NCBI RefSeq assembly: GCF_045310695.1
Contig: NZ_JBJIAA010000002.1
Coordinates: forward strand, 1-64,000
DNA: 64,000 bases
Direction of reading: 5' to 3'
From: Clostridium_S neuense
GTDB lineage: Bacteria; Bacillota; Clostridia; Clostridiales; Clostridiaceae
Below, piece after piece: positions 7,866 through 17,229 of this stretch (positions are counted from its first letter, which is position 1; each line of letters starts with the position of its first letter). Below the pieces are notes generated by a model. That model was not told the DNA's origin. It saw only the letters and a list, made by a program, of their open reading frames with translations, and did not search any database. The position numbers and the translations under genes are program-made.

Positions 7866-7895
7866 GTAAAAATAAAAGAAGTCAAAATGACTTCT
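7866..7895 (-). terminator. terminator of the regulator/kinase operon
   Basis: AGAAGTCA (7877-7884) and TGACTTCT (7888-7895) form a perfect 8-bp stem with a T-rich tail on the minus strand, starting right after the kinase stop codon at 7897. Confidence 0.8.
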
Positions 7896-7896
7896 C

Positions 7897-8832
7897 TTAA
7901 AAATTTATACGCTTAAGTTTAAACGTAAATGTTGTCTTTTCATATGGCACACTTGAAAGATAAACTTCTCCCTTTAATTTTTCCACAAGCCTTTTTGTTA
8001 TGGTAAGTCCAAGTCCGCTTCCTTGATTGAGCTTATTTCTTGAATCATCAAGGGTATACATTCTCTCAAAAACCCTATCCTTATCCCTTTCGTTAATTCC
8101 TTTACCTTTGTCCCATACAGATACATATGAAAATTCATCATCATATTTCAAGCTTAAACCTATAACCTTGCCGTCACTTCCATACTTTATGGCATTTGAA
8201 ATAAGGTTGTTTAATATCCTATGAATAGCCTCACTATTTCCTAAAGCATAAATATTCTCTTCTGGAATCTCTATGTCAACTTCAATTCCCTTACCCGTTA
8301 TTACATCATAAAATTTTAGTATATCTTCCCTTAAAATTTCATTCATATTTATTTTGGTAAGTGGCACTTCCTTGTCTCCAGCCTCTAACTTTGCAAGATC
8401 AAAAAACTTATTAATAAGTTCCATAACTTCATTAGTTTTATTTTTAATTTCTAGAATATATTCTTTATCCTTTTCATCCTTAAAAGAATTGTGCAGCTCC
8501 ATAGTTTCTATATAACCAATAACAACCGTAAGAGGAGTTTTTAAATCATGTGATATATTGGAAAGCATTTTTCTCATTGATATTTCAAGCTTAGAATACT
8601 TTGCTAAAATCTTCTGGTTATATTCAAGTAAATTATTTATTTGAATCAAAAAAGAAATAAGCTCTCCATCAGCTGTGAACACAAGAACTTTCTCATTAGT
8701 TTTATTTTTCATAATCGCATCAAGCTTTTTATATATGTATCTTAATTCTTTATTTCTTTGTAATTTACCCTTATATTGATAAAAGATCACTAATAAAAGT
8801 ATAACTATGACTATGCTAAAAAAAACAATCAT
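7897..8832 (-). CDS. sensor histidine kinase with one N-terminal membrane segment
   Basis: A 311-residue kinase: one transmembrane helix (residues 1-18), a short cytoplasmic linker of about 75 residues, HisKA with the phosphorylated His in NISHDLKTPLT, then HATPase_c with the N box (LNNLISNAIKYG), G1 (WDKGKGI), and G2 (GSGLGLTI). There is no extracellular sensing domain, a layout common in kinases that control lantibiotic or bacitracin ABC transporters. It starts 1 base after the regulator stop codon, with GGGGGAT as ribosome binding site, so the two are cotranscribed. The ABC genes follow after a terminator. Confidence 0.85.
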   Translation of the reverse strand: MIVFFSIVIVILLLVIFYQYKGKLQRNKELRYIYKKLDAIMKNKTNEKVLVFTADGELISFLIQINNLLEYNQKILAKYSKLEISMRKMLSNISHDLKTPLTVVIGYIETMELHNSFKDEKDKEYILEIKNKTNEVMELINKFFDLAKLEAGDKEVPLTKINMNEILREDILKFYDVITGKGIEVDIEIPEENIYALGNSEAIHRILNNLISNAIKYGSDGKVIGLSLKYDDEFSYVSVWDKGKGINERDKDRVFERMYTLDDSRNKLNQGSGLGLTITKRLVEKLKGEVYLSSVPYEKTTFTFKLKRINF

Positions 8833-8833
8833 A

Positions 8834-9541
8834 CTATTTATCCCCCTGAAGCTTGTACCCTATCCCCCATAGAGTCTTTATATATTCTGGCTTTGAAGGA
8901 TCATCTTCTATTTTCTCTCTAAGCCTTCTCATATGCACGTTTATTACATTCTCATCGCCATAATATTCATCCTGCCATATTAAATTATACAATTGTGATT
9001 TAGTAAAAACTCTATTTAAATTTGTTGCAAACAGCTTAAGTATTTCAAATTCCTTTGAAGTTAAATTTAAATTTTCTCCATTTTTATGAACTGAGTAATT
9101 GTCCAAATCAATAGTAAGCTCCTTAATTGTAATTACATTTCCAGCTGTTTTGCTCTCATCTACTTTAGAGTACCTAGTTGCTCTTCTTATGCCTGCTTTA
9201 ATTCTCGCCGAAAGTTCTATCATGGAAAAAGGTTTTGCAATATAATCATCTGCCCCAAGCCCTAATCCAACTGCTTTATCTACATCACTATCTTTAGCAG
9301 ACATAATTAAAATAGGAATCATGCTCTTTTCTCTTATGCGTTTCATTGTTTCAATTCCATCTAATTTAGGCATCATTATATCTAAAATTATTAAATCATA
9401 TGAATTATTGCTTAAAAATTTAGTTATTCCCTCTATCCCATCAAAAGCTGTTTCAACCTCAAAATTGTCTTCTTCTAAATAATTTTTCACCATTTTGCTT
9501 ATAGACCTATCATCCTCTATAAGAAGCAATTTATTCCCCAC
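8834..9541 (-). CDS. OmpR-family response regulator
   Basis: About 235 residues: receiver domain with the acidic pair (IEDD), phosphorylated Asp in LIILDIMMP and Lys in AKPF, then a winged-helix DNA-binding domain (LTSKEFEILKLF, YKLQG end). It pairs with the kinase immediately downstream and probably drives the BcrA-like ABC genes at 6070-7756 and this operon. Start: GTG at 9541, 8 bases after GGAGG; the ATG at 9556 precedes that site and is not used. Confidence 0.88.
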   Translation of the reverse strand: MGNKLLLIEDDRSISKMVKNYLEEDNFEVETAFDGIEGITKFLSNNSYDLIILDIMMPKLDGIETMKRIREKSMIPILIMSAKDSDVDKAVGLGLGADDYIAKPFSMIELSARIKAGIRRATRYSKVDESKTAGNVITIKELTIDLDNYSVHKNGENLNLTSKEFEILKLFATNLNRVFTKSQLYNLIWQDEYYGDENVINVHMRRLREKIEDDPSKPEYIKTLWGIGYKLQGDK

Positions 9542-9637
9542 TGCAAAAACCTCCATAAATTACATTTTTTATATTTTTATTATAGCAAACTTTAAAAACA
9601 TAATGATATAATCTTTATATAGATAGGAGTGAATATT

Positions 9638-10087
9638 ATGATAAAATCAATTAGAAGGCTCATGCTAATTACTTTATCCTTACTAATATTGACTACATTT
9701 ATAGGCTGTGACAATAAAGAAAGTTCCAAGTCCACTTTTGGTATTAACCAATTCACAAAGCAAATGAAAGCTAAAAATTATAACTTCAAATTAAAGGATG
9801 TACAAAAAGATTTCCTTCAAGCTACACGAAAAATGATGGTAATTGACAAAGAAACAATATTTATATACTTATATGATAATGATAAAGAAGCTGAGGCTGA
9901 TTCAAAAAGAGTCGATCCTATTGGATGTAGTTATACCAATGGTCGTCACTCTGTGCAGGTTAGCTGGAGTTTAGCGCCTCACTTTTACAGAAAAGGAGCT
10001 ATAATTGTTCAGTATGCTGGCTCAAGTAAGAAAATTATTTCTGACTTAAAGGACATAATGGGTGAACAGTTTGCGGGATTCAAATAA
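9638..10087 (+). CDS. small lipoprotein of unknown function
   Basis: 149 residues with a basic start, a hydrophobic segment and the lipobox TFIGC, so it should be lipid-anchored on the outer face of the membrane. The mature part has no family I recognise. Start: ATG 9638, 8 bases after AGGAG; the GTG at 9629 overlaps that site. It stands alone, divergent from the regulator at 9541 and followed by repeat A1. Its location between two peptide-resistance modules may be coincidence. Confidence 0.75.
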   Translation: MIKSIRRLMLITLSLLILTTFIGCDNKESSKSTFGINQFTKQMKAKNYNFKLKDVQKDFLQATRKMMVIDKETIFIYLYDNDKEAEADSKRVDPIGCSYTNGRHSVQVSWSLAPHFYRKGAIIVQYAGSSKKIISDLKDIMGEQFAGFK

Positions 10088-10090
10088 CTC

Positions 10091-10316
10091 TATTTATAGA
10101 TGAAAAAGCTGGAATTGAATCAGTTCACAATTCACAATGCACATTTCACAGTGAAGGATGATTTTTCTCCGCTATCACTGCGAAAAATCTTAAACTTAAT
10201 ACGCGCAAAGCGCTTGATATATGGTGTTCAGCGCAGCTGACACTATTAAGTTCTAAGATTTACCTGAGCGTAGAAAAAGGTAAATCCACCTTCACTGTAC
10301 TTTGTACTCTGAATTA
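10091..10316 (-). repeat. dispersed repeat family A, copy A1
   Basis: Minus-strand copy of a structured repeat also present at 13042, 16908 and 43492. Core features: a GATTTACC...GGTAAATC hairpin, a GTGTCAGC...GCTG-A-ACAC hairpin, a GCGC-AAA-GCGC hairpin, and GATTTTTC...GAAAAATC. Flanking arms contain short tandem words (TTCACAATTCACAATGCAC). The outer terminal parts are shorter than in the other copies. It abuts the stop codon of the Bce-type permease gene at 10317. Confidence 0.8.
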
Positions 10317-12272
10317 TTATCCCATAACTTCCTTTATATATTTTCCCCTAGTTATATTATAAAATATAGTCTGAAAGATGAAATATACTGCAATAGGTAT
10401 TAAAGCATTAAGCATTATGTTTTTATAATACGAAGATATTGATAAAATAATGCCAATATACAAATATCCTGCTGCACTTCCTATAAATACGGGTGCAAAG
10501 AATATTAATTTTAGTTCTTTTGAAATATATTTTTTCATTTCGTCATCCATAATTCCAATTCTGTACAGCTTATTATATCTTTCTTTTCCATCTTCAATAT
10601 CAGTATAAATTTTAAAATATAAAATCACACCACTAGATATGAAAAATATCATACCAATACAGCACATTACAAATAGCATAAAAGAACTTTGAGTTTTAAG
10701 TGTACTATAGTCCTCAATTTTTGATGCAGGATAAAGCTCCCAATACTCTCCAAGTTCCATATTACTCTTTTTACTGCTTATACCATCAACTTGTTTAAGC
10801 TTATTCGTTAAGTTCTCACTAACACTTTTTGTTTTTCTCCAATTTTCAAAATTAAACATATGATATTTCTTTAAATTCTTAGTATCTACTTTGCTTATCA
10901 AATTTTTATAATCCTCATTGTTTAATATAATCATAAAACAATAAGTTGCGTTATTATTATTTACAAAGCACTTATTAATCTCCTGCTGCAATTTAAATTC
11001 AGTATATTTACTATCCTCATCTTTACTAAGCTGCAGCCTTTTTACACCTTCACACCACTTTTTAGTTTCAGCTGAACCATTACCTGCTATTGCATATCCT
11101 TTTTTTACATGTACCTTTACATCTGATATTTTATTAAGTTCTTTGTCTGAAACTACGGAAACATTCCCCCAAATAGAATTGTCCTTTTTTAAAGAAAGGT
11201 CAGAAAAGTTTAAAGTTTTTCTATCTTTAACTTTGGTGTCACTTTTATTTAAAATCCCCTCAACTTGATCCTTTGAAAGTTTATTTTGATTATAAGTTTC
11301 TATATACATAACATCATATGGATTTTGTTCCATAACCGTTTTTAAATTACTTGCATAGGTTCCATAGGTTGAGCCTATAAAAAACACTGTTAATGCACTA
11401 AGTATGCAAATAAGATAGAGTATTTTTTTATATTCATAAAATTTATAATTAACCTCTGTAATATTAATTATATTTTTATAATAAGCAGCTTTATTTTTCT
11501 TCACAAAGTCAATTATCAAAGAGCCAAACTGTGAAATCAAAATGTAAATTCCAACAAATGATAAGATCAATACAAAAATGACTCCGCTGCTCTCATTATA
11601 CTTAAATATCTTTCCTCTAATATAGTAATACATTAATATATATGAAAGAGCTAAAACTATAAATCCAGCTAAACCAATGACGGGATTTTTAATCCTACTT
11701 TCTTGAGATTTTCTTGCATCTATAAAAAGCTGTGAAATTGAAAGTCTGCTTGTTCTGATTAGCGTTACAAGAGCACTTATTAAAAATATGCACACAAATG
11801 TCAAAGCTGATAAAGCCAAACTTTTATAACTTAAATCAAATTTTATTTCCTTAGAATCAAGTACTTTCACAGAAAGCATAAAAAACACTCTTGAAAATAA
11901 CGCACCTGATATTGTCCCTATTATTATAGAGGATGCAGCAATAAATAAGTTTTCAATGCCAATGATTTTGTTAATATCTCTTTTAACCATTCCAAGGGTT
12001 AAAAACAAACCAAATTCTTTTTTTCGTGATTTAAAAAATGAAGCCTGTGCATAGTTTATAAAAAAACCACTATAAAAAATTATTACCAAAAGAACCGCTG
12101 TCATAATATCATGTATAAAAGTTCCCTTAAATTTTTCAACTACACCCTTATTAAAAAACAAAGTTAAATACATAAAAAATATCATAACAGAAAAACTACA
12201 ACTTAATATATATGCTTTGTATTTTCTAATATTAAACTTAAAATTTTTTATTGCCACATCTCTAAAGGTCAT
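10317..12272 (-). CDS. bceB: BceB-type ABC permease (peptide antibiotic resistance)
   Basis: About 651 residues with ten membrane segments and a large extracellular domain between segments seven and eight (roughly residues 305-520), the hallmark of BceB/VraG permeases. FtsX-like domains lie at both ends. These transporters free lipid-linked cell-wall precursors from bacitracin-like or lantibiotic peptides and also act as the sensor for the partner kinase. The start chosen is ATG 12272, with AGGTGG upstream; it overlaps the ATPase gene by 11 bases. The 3' end borders repeat A1. The symbol denotes family, not proven substrate. Confidence 0.85.
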   Translation of the reverse strand: MTFRDVAIKNFKFNIRKYKAYILSCSFSVMIFFMYLTLFFNKGVVEKFKGTFIHDIMTAVLLVIIFYSGFFINYAQASFFKSRKKEFGLFLTLGMVKRDINKIIGIENLFIAASSIIIGTISGALFSRVFFMLSVKVLDSKEIKFDLSYKSLALSALTFVCIFLISALVTLIRTSRLSISQLFIDARKSQESRIKNPVIGLAGFIVLALSYILMYYYIRGKIFKYNESSGVIFVLILSFVGIYILISQFGSLIIDFVKKNKAAYYKNIINITEVNYKFYEYKKILYLICILSALTVFFIGSTYGTYASNLKTVMEQNPYDVMYIETYNQNKLSKDQVEGILNKSDTKVKDRKTLNFSDLSLKKDNSIWGNVSVVSDKELNKISDVKVHVKKGYAIAGNGSAETKKWCEGVKRLQLSKDEDSKYTEFKLQQEINKCFVNNNNATYCFMIILNNEDYKNLISKVDTKNLKKYHMFNFENWRKTKSVSENLTNKLKQVDGISSKKSNMELGEYWELYPASKIEDYSTLKTQSSFMLFVMCCIGMIFFISSGVILYFKIYTDIEDGKERYNKLYRIGIMDDEMKKYISKELKLIFFAPVFIGSAAGYLYIGIILSISSYYKNIMLNALIPIAVYFIFQTIFYNITRGKYIKEVMG

Positions 12273-13026
12273 TTCTCTCACCACCTATTACAGCCTGACA
12301 ATCAAGTATTCTATCAAAGAATTCCTTTCTTCCTTCCTTTTTTACAATTTCCATATGAATCTTTCCGTCCTTTATGAAAACTATTCGCCTGCAAAAACTT
12401 GCTGCAAAAGGATCGTGAGTAACCATTAATATAGTGCTTTCCTTTTCCTTATTCATTTTTTCAAGACATAACATAACGTTATTTGAAGACTTTGAATCAA
12501 GATTGCCTGTAGGTTCATCTGCAAGCACTATTGCTGGCTCACTTACAAGTGCTCTACTTGCCGCTGTCCTCTGCTGTTGTCCTCCTGAAATCTCATATGG
12601 ATATTTATTTCTTATATCATAGATATCAAAAAACTTCATTATGTCATCCGCTTTTCTCTCCATTATTTCTGCCTTCTCATTATCCAAAATAAGTGGGAGC
12701 ATGACATTTTCCTTCAAATTTAAGCTATCCATAAGGTTGAAATCCTGAAACACAAATCCAATATTTTTTCTTCTAAAAAGTGCAAGTTCATTTTTTTTCA
12801 TGTTTTCAATATTATTACCATTAAGTTTTACATGTCCAGAACTAGGCTTATCCATTCCACCTAAAATCTTAAGCAATGTACTTTTTCCACTTCCTGATGG
12901 TCCCATAACCCCTATAAATTCACCTTTTTCAACTGTAAAATTGATTCCTCTTAAAGCTGCTACAGAGCTGCTGCTCTTTTTACCACCATATATTTTTACA
13001 AGTTCCTTTGCTTCTAATATACTCAT
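12262..13026 (-). CDS. bceA: BceA-type ABC ATPase
   Basis: 254 residues, LolD/MacB-class ATPase: Walker A GPSGSGKST (near 41), Q-loop FVFQDFN, signature ISGGQQQRTAA, Walker B VLADEPTGNLDS, H-loop VTHDPF. It forms the transporter with the overlapping BceB-type permease. Start: ATG 13026 (MSILEAKELV), 6 bases after GGAGG; an upstream ATG at 13086 would lie inside repeat A2 and has no ribosome binding site. The leader is almost wholly made of repeat A2, so the promoter is inside the repeat or the mRNA carries it. Confidence 0.9.
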   Translation of the reverse strand: MSILEAKELVKIYGGKKSSSSVAALRGINFTVEKGEFIGVMGPSGSGKSTLLKILGGMDKPSSGHVKLNGNNIENMKKNELALFRRKNIGFVFQDFNLMDSLNLKENVMLPLILDNEKAEIMERKADDIMKFFDIYDIRNKYPYEISGGQQQRTAASRALVSEPAIVLADEPTGNLDSKSSNNVMLCLEKMNKEKESTILMVTHDPFAASFCRRIVFIKDGKIHMEIVKKEGRKEFFDRILDCQAVIGGERNDL

Positions 13027-13041
13027 AATTATCCTCCATAT

Positions 13042-13366
13042 TATATAAACAACTTGGAACTTTAAAATTATCATTACCAAGTTCATCCCGAAAAAAGCAG
13101 AGTAGAGAGTAAAGAGTAGAGTGAATGTGGATTTACCTTTCGTTTCTCTCAGGTAAATCTTAGAACTTAATAGTTTCAGCTACGCTAAATACTATATTTT
13201 AAGCGCTTTGCGCTCAATACGTTTTAGATTTTTCGAAGCATAGCGGAGAAAAATCATCCTTCACTCTACTCTCTACTCCCTACTCTCTACTCTGCTTTTC
13301 AAATTCCAGTTTAGCAGGATACATTAGGTATTAGTAATTTAAATCTTCCCGTTGTTCATCTATATT
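13042..13366 (+). repeat. dispersed repeat family A, copy A2
   Basis: A 325-bp element with imperfect terminal inverted repeats (left ATATAAACAACTTGGAA..., right ending ...TTGTTCATCTATAT) and a second inner pair of arms made of GAGTAGAGAG-type words (13097-13124 against 13261-13295). The core 13125-13260 has four hairpins, including GATTTACC/GGTAAATC, GCGC-TTT-GCGC and GATTTTTC/GAAAAATC. No reading frame. It separates the Bce-type kinase gene from the ATPase gene and ends about 15 bases before the ATPase start. Confidence 0.85.
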
Positions 13367-13428
13367 TAACTTACTTATATTATAGCTAGCTGCAGCTTTT
13401 AAAGAAATCGGCAAAGGTTACCTCTATG

Positions 13429-14463
13429 TTACAATTTTGAAAGGTATCTTATTTTTACAATAGTTCCTTTGTTAACATTTGATTCAAGGCTTATTTCATG
13501 TCCTAATTTTTCACATACAACCTTGCAAATGTAGAGTCCTATTCCAGTTGAATTTTTAATTTTCCGTCCATTTTCACCCGTAAAAAATGGTTCAAAAACT
13601 CTTCTTATATCGTAATCTGGTATTCCAATTCCCTCATCTCTTATGCTTAGTTCGGTATATTCTCCACTTTTTTCAACCTCAAAGTATACAGTTTTACTTT
13701 CATTTTCACCCTTGCTGTATTTAATTGCATTATTTGTAATTTGCCCAAGCATAAATTCATTCCATTTTTTATCCGAAATAATTAAAATTTCTTCATCCTT
13801 ATAATTTTTCTCTGGATAAACTTTGCTATAAATAAACTCCTTTTTCTTTTCCTTAATAATGTTTTTAATTGATTCATTCAAATCCACAACTTCTGGAACA
13901 TAATCCTTTGAAAAATCCTCTAACCTAATCATACTCAAAACTTGATTTAAATTGTTTAAAAGCTTATTATTTTCTTCCTCTATTTCATTAAGCATTTTAT
14001 AATCAAATTTTTCATTTTCTCTAACCTTTTGAATAATTATATCTATAACAGCTACAGGAGTTTTCATATTGTGAATCCACTGCGAAAATATTTTATTGTT
14101 GTTTTGAACCTCTTCACGCATTTCAGTTATTTCCTTCAGATATTTACTATGAATAGAATTCATTACCTCTTCCACTGTTTTGTACTCATTTTTATTAGTA
14201 TCAATACTATAATCAAAATTTTCTACAAAGTTATAAATAGCATAATTAAATTTATAATAATCATAAAATTCAAATACCATAAAAAATATGTAAACAAATA
14301 TGGCAATTATGGATGGATAAACTACTGGCACTTCTCCATCTGTATATAAGTAATAAAACAATATTGTAGTAATCATACTTACAAAAAAGCCAACCGTAAT
14401 TCTCAATTTGTCTTTTAAAAAATTTTTTATCACATCAATTTTATTTTCCGAAAGCAAATACAT
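13429..14463 (-). CDS. bceS: BceS-type intramembrane-sensing histidine kinase
   Basis: About 344 residues: two membrane helices (about 15-35 and 40-60) joined by a loop of only a few residues, a coiled linker, HisKA with WIHNMKTPVAV (the phosphorylated His), and HATPase_c with ITNNAIKYS, RDEGIGI and STGIGLYI. Such kinases lack an external sensor and detect peptide antibiotics through the BceAB transporter. The start is uncertain: ATG 14463 has GAGAGG 8 bases upstream and overlaps the regulator gene by 23 bases; a GTG at 14433 is possible. Confidence 0.85.
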   Translation of the reverse strand: MYLLSENKIDVIKNFLKDKLRITVGFFVSMITTILFYYLYTDGEVPVVYPSIIAIFVYIFFMVFEFYDYYKFNYAIYNFVENFDYSIDTNKNEYKTVEEVMNSIHSKYLKEITEMREEVQNNNKIFSQWIHNMKTPVAVIDIIIQKVRENEKFDYKMLNEIEEENNKLLNNLNQVLSMIRLEDFSKDYVPEVVDLNESIKNIIKEKKKEFIYSKVYPEKNYKDEEILIISDKKWNEFMLGQITNNAIKYSKGENESKTVYFEVEKSGEYTELSIRDEGIGIPDYDIRRVFEPFFTGENGRKIKNSTGIGLYICKVVCEKLGHEISLESNVNKGTIVKIRYLSKL

Positions 14464-15121
14464 AGCCAACGCCTCTCTTGGTTTTAATTACATCTTCTAT
14501 TCCAAGTTCTTTTAATTTGTTTTTTACCCTTGTAATGTTCACAGTTAAAGTATTATCATTTACAAACTCACTGTCATCCCATATTAGTTCAAGAAGCGTT
14601 TCCCTTTTAAGTATTACATCTTTGTTTTCTACAAGTTTTTTTAAAAGAGCAAATTCATTTTTACTAAGCTCAATTTCTCTATCCTTGTAGTTTATTCTAA
14701 AGTTACTTTCCTTCAATTCTAGTCCATTAATTTTTAAACTTTTTTTATCATTAGATAACTCATTAGTTCTTCTAAGAGCTGCACTAATTTTAGTTAGAAG
14801 CATTTTCAAACTAAAAGGCTTAGTAATATAATCATCTGCTCCTAATTCTATTCCCATAATTTGCTCTATTTCTGCTGTCCTTGCTGATGTGATAATTATA
14901 GGTACATTAGATTTCTTTCTAAAAACTCTACATAGATAAAAACCATCTGAATACGGCAAATTGATGTCTAGTAGAACCAAATCTGGATTTATAAACTCAA
15001 ATTCTTTTTCTGTATTCTTAAAATCTTCAACCACATAAACCTCATAATCATACATTTGAAGATATTCTTTTATATGTTCATTTAATTTTTCATCATCTTC
15101 AACAAGAAAAATTTTGTACAT
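14441..15121 (-). CDS. bceR: BceR-type OmpR-family response regulator
   Basis: 226 residues: receiver domain (VEDDEKL, phosphorylated Asp in LVLLDINLP, Lys in TKPF) and a winged-helix output domain ending RGVGYVF. Pairs with the BceS-type kinase whose gene overlaps its 3' end, and should activate the BceAB genes downstream. Start: ATG 15121 with AGGAGGGG about 4 bases upstream. In line with the family, no membrane segment. Confidence 0.88.
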   Translation of the reverse strand: MYKIFLVEDDEKLNEHIKEYLQMYDYEVYVVEDFKNTEKEFEFINPDLVLLDINLPYSDGFYLCRVFRKKSNVPIIITSARTAEIEQIMGIELGADDYITKPFSLKMLLTKISAALRRTNELSNDKKSLKINGLELKESNFRINYKDREIELSKNEFALLKKLVENKDVILKRETLLELIWDDSEFVNDNTLTVNITRVKNKLKELGIEDVIKTKRGVGYVFAFGK

Positions 15122-15276
15122 ATTCCCCTCCTACAACTCAGTCATATTAAAAAATCATATACAAGCCATTATATCATAACATCATATCAAAAATTATAAT
15201 TTGTATTTTCCATAATCTATTTTTTCAATTCATATGATATAATGTTTAAGTATGTTTTTTTAGGAGGATACTGATT

Positions 15277-16623
15277 ATGGAATTAAAGAAAGAAACCATT
15301 TTAGATGTTTTAAAAATAGCCCTGCCTGCTGTTTTTGAAATGACTCTATATACAATGATTGGAGTTTTTGATACCATGATGGTTGGTCAATATGGTGGAG
15401 ATTTAGCAGTAAGCAGTGTTGGCTTAAGCACTGAAACTATATATACATTTTCAAACATACTCGTAGCTAATGGTATTTCTGTTGGTATTTCTTCCTTAGT
15501 TGCAAGAAAGGTAGGAGCTAAAAAAGACAAGCATGCAGAGGAATATGCTACACTAGGTTTTTTATTTACTTTGATTATTTCTTTGTTTACCTTTTTTATA
15601 TTATTTTTCTTTTCCACACATTTGTTCAAATTAATTGGAACTCAAGAAAACATAATAACTACAGCGACACCTTTTATAAAAATAGCTTCAATTGGAATAT
15701 TTTTCAGTATGCTTATGAACAGCTTAAATGCATCACTAAGAGGTTGTGGAAATACAAAGACGCCATTAATTGCTTCACTTATAGTTACATTAATAAATTT
15801 AATGCTTGATTACATACTTATTTTTGGTAAATTTGGAGCACCTTCTTTTGGGGTAACTGGTTCTGGAATTGCTACTTGCACTGCTCAAATAATAGGCTTT
15901 ATATTTATCCTATTTTATATGATTAAATATGCAAAAATAAAAGTTAGATTTAAATATATACGTAAAATCAATTTTGACATGGTAAACGGCTTTTTAAGAC
16001 TTTCGATTCCATCATCAATGCAGGAAGGTGCTTTTAGCATAAGCAGACTTATAAGCAATTTCTTTATTGTTGTACTTGGAAGCTTAGCTTTTGCAGCCAA
16101 CCAAATAACAACCTCTATAGAATCCATATCCTTTATGCCAGGCTGGGGGTTTGCCATAGCTGCCACAACCCTTGTTGGACAAAAGATTGGAGAAAAAAAT
16201 TATAAAAAGGCTAAGGAATATGCTTATGCTTCACTACTTTTAGGTACTCTTATTATGCTTATATGTTCAGCTATGTTTTTGTTAATTCCTCGCCAACTGG
16301 TTTCTTTATTTATAAATTCTAATGCACATAAAGTAATTAAGGAAGGTACCTTGTGCGTTATGATAGCATCGATAGAACAACCCTTTATTGCACTATCGAT
16401 GATTGCAGGCGGAATTTTAAAAGGAACTGGAGATACAAAGACACCTTTCAAGGTTTCCATGGTGTCAAGCTGGCTTATAAGGATGCCACTTATGTTTATA
16501 TTTATCCACATAATGAAATTTTCTGTAATATATGTGTGGATAATAACGTCAATTCAGTGGATATTTGATGGAACTTTAATCTTTATTTTATTTAGAAAAA
16601 AATTCAAAAATATAGCGAAGTAA
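15277..16623 (+). CDS. MATE-family multidrug efflux transporter
   Basis: 448 residues with twelve membrane segments in two similar halves, the MatE repeat. Sequence marks include DTMMVGQYGG in helix 1-2 and GGNTKTPL/GTGDTKTPF at equivalent points of both halves. Members export cationic drugs or metabolites by Na+ or H+ antiport. Start: ATG with AGGAGG 8 bases upstream. The TAA stop (16621-16623) lies inside the outer arm of repeat B1, so the last two or three codons belong to sequence shared with that repeat. Confidence 0.88.
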   Translation: MELKKETILDVLKIALPAVFEMTLYTMIGVFDTMMVGQYGGDLAVSSVGLSTETIYTFSNILVANGISVGISSLVARKVGAKKDKHAEEYATLGFLFTLIISLFTFFILFFFSTHLFKLIGTQENIITTATPFIKIASIGIFFSMLMNSLNASLRGCGNTKTPLIASLIVTLINLMLDYILIFGKFGAPSFGVTGSGIATCTAQIIGFIFILFYMIKYAKIKVRFKYIRKINFDMVNGFLRLSIPSSMQEGAFSISRLISNFFIVVLGSLAFAANQITTSIESISFMPGWGFAIAATTLVGQKIGEKNYKKAKEYAYASLLLGTLIMLICSAMFLLIPRQLVSLFINSNAHKVIKEGTLCVMIASIEQPFIALSMIAGGILKGTGDTKTPFKVSMVSSWLIRMPLMFIFIHIMKFSVIYVWIITSIQWIFDGTLIFILFRKKFKNIAK

Positions 16624-16884
16624 CAATGCTTCGTCGCGTTAAAAGAATTCTATAAATCTAAGTGGTATTTTAAGCGAGTGCTTGCCTAAGGTATAGAAGG
16701 ATAATGGTCAAAGCCCAAACCCCGTGTATGTTTACTCGCTATCGCTCAGACAGATTGAAATATCTAAGGATTTTACAATTTTTGAACCAAGATTTATTAG
16801 AATTTTTTTAAATCGTTCCTTCAGCATTGTTACTTCGCTCACACGGTGGTGCAAGGAAAAAATTCCTCCGTACCTACGGAATTT
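16620..16884 (-). repeat. dispersed repeat family B, copy B1
   Basis: Minus-strand copy of the palindromic repeat found at 26800 and 34992. Outer arms GTAACAATGC (16620) and GCATTGTTAC (ending near 16832) enclose a long imperfect palindrome. It is followed by the terminator-like hairpin AAATTCC-GTAGGTAC-GGAGGAATT, read on the minus strand, at 16857-16884. Unlike B3, about 66 bases in the middle of one arm (near 16666-16732) are unrelated to the other arm, so this copy has suffered an insertion or replacement. The open frames seen across it on both strands are products of the palindrome. Confidence 0.85.
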
Positions 16885-16907
16885 AGGCATGAATCTTTGT
16901 AAATCAT

Positions 16908-17222
16908 ATAAATATACACCCCGAAACTTTAAAATTACCACAACAAACTGGAATTTGAAGAAGGGTAGAGAGTAGAGTGGATGTGGATTTGCCTTTCGCT
17001 TCTCTCAGGTAAATCTTAGAACTTAATAGTGTCAGCTGCGCCAAGCACTATATTTTAAGCGCCTTGGGCGCAATAAGTTTTAGATTTTTCGAAGCATAGC
17101 AGAGAAAAATCATCCTTCACTCTACTCTCTGCTCTCTACTCTCTACTCTTTCTTTCAACTTCCAGTTTGTATGGATAACCTTGGTATTAGTAATTTAAAC
17201 CTTTCAGCTTGTTCATCTATAT
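16908..17222 (+). repeat. dispersed repeat family A, copy A3
   Basis: A 315-bp copy placed about 24 bases after repeat B1. Terminal parts match A2 (GAAACTTTAAAATTACC on the left; GGTATTAGTAATTTAAA and GTTCATCTATAT on the right). Inner arms are built of GAGAGTAGAG words. The apical hairpin is GCGCC-TTG-GGCGC, where A2 has GCGC-TTT-GCGC, so both sides of the stem changed together. It ends 7 bases before the stop codon of the YibE/F gene. Confidence 0.85.
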
Positions 17223-17229
17223 AACAGCT

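Noticed and set aside
16724..16975. Overlapping reading frames on both strands in the MATE-YibE/F gap
   Set aside because: They lie across the palindrome of repeat B1 and mirror each other; no ribosome binding site and no protein-like composition.
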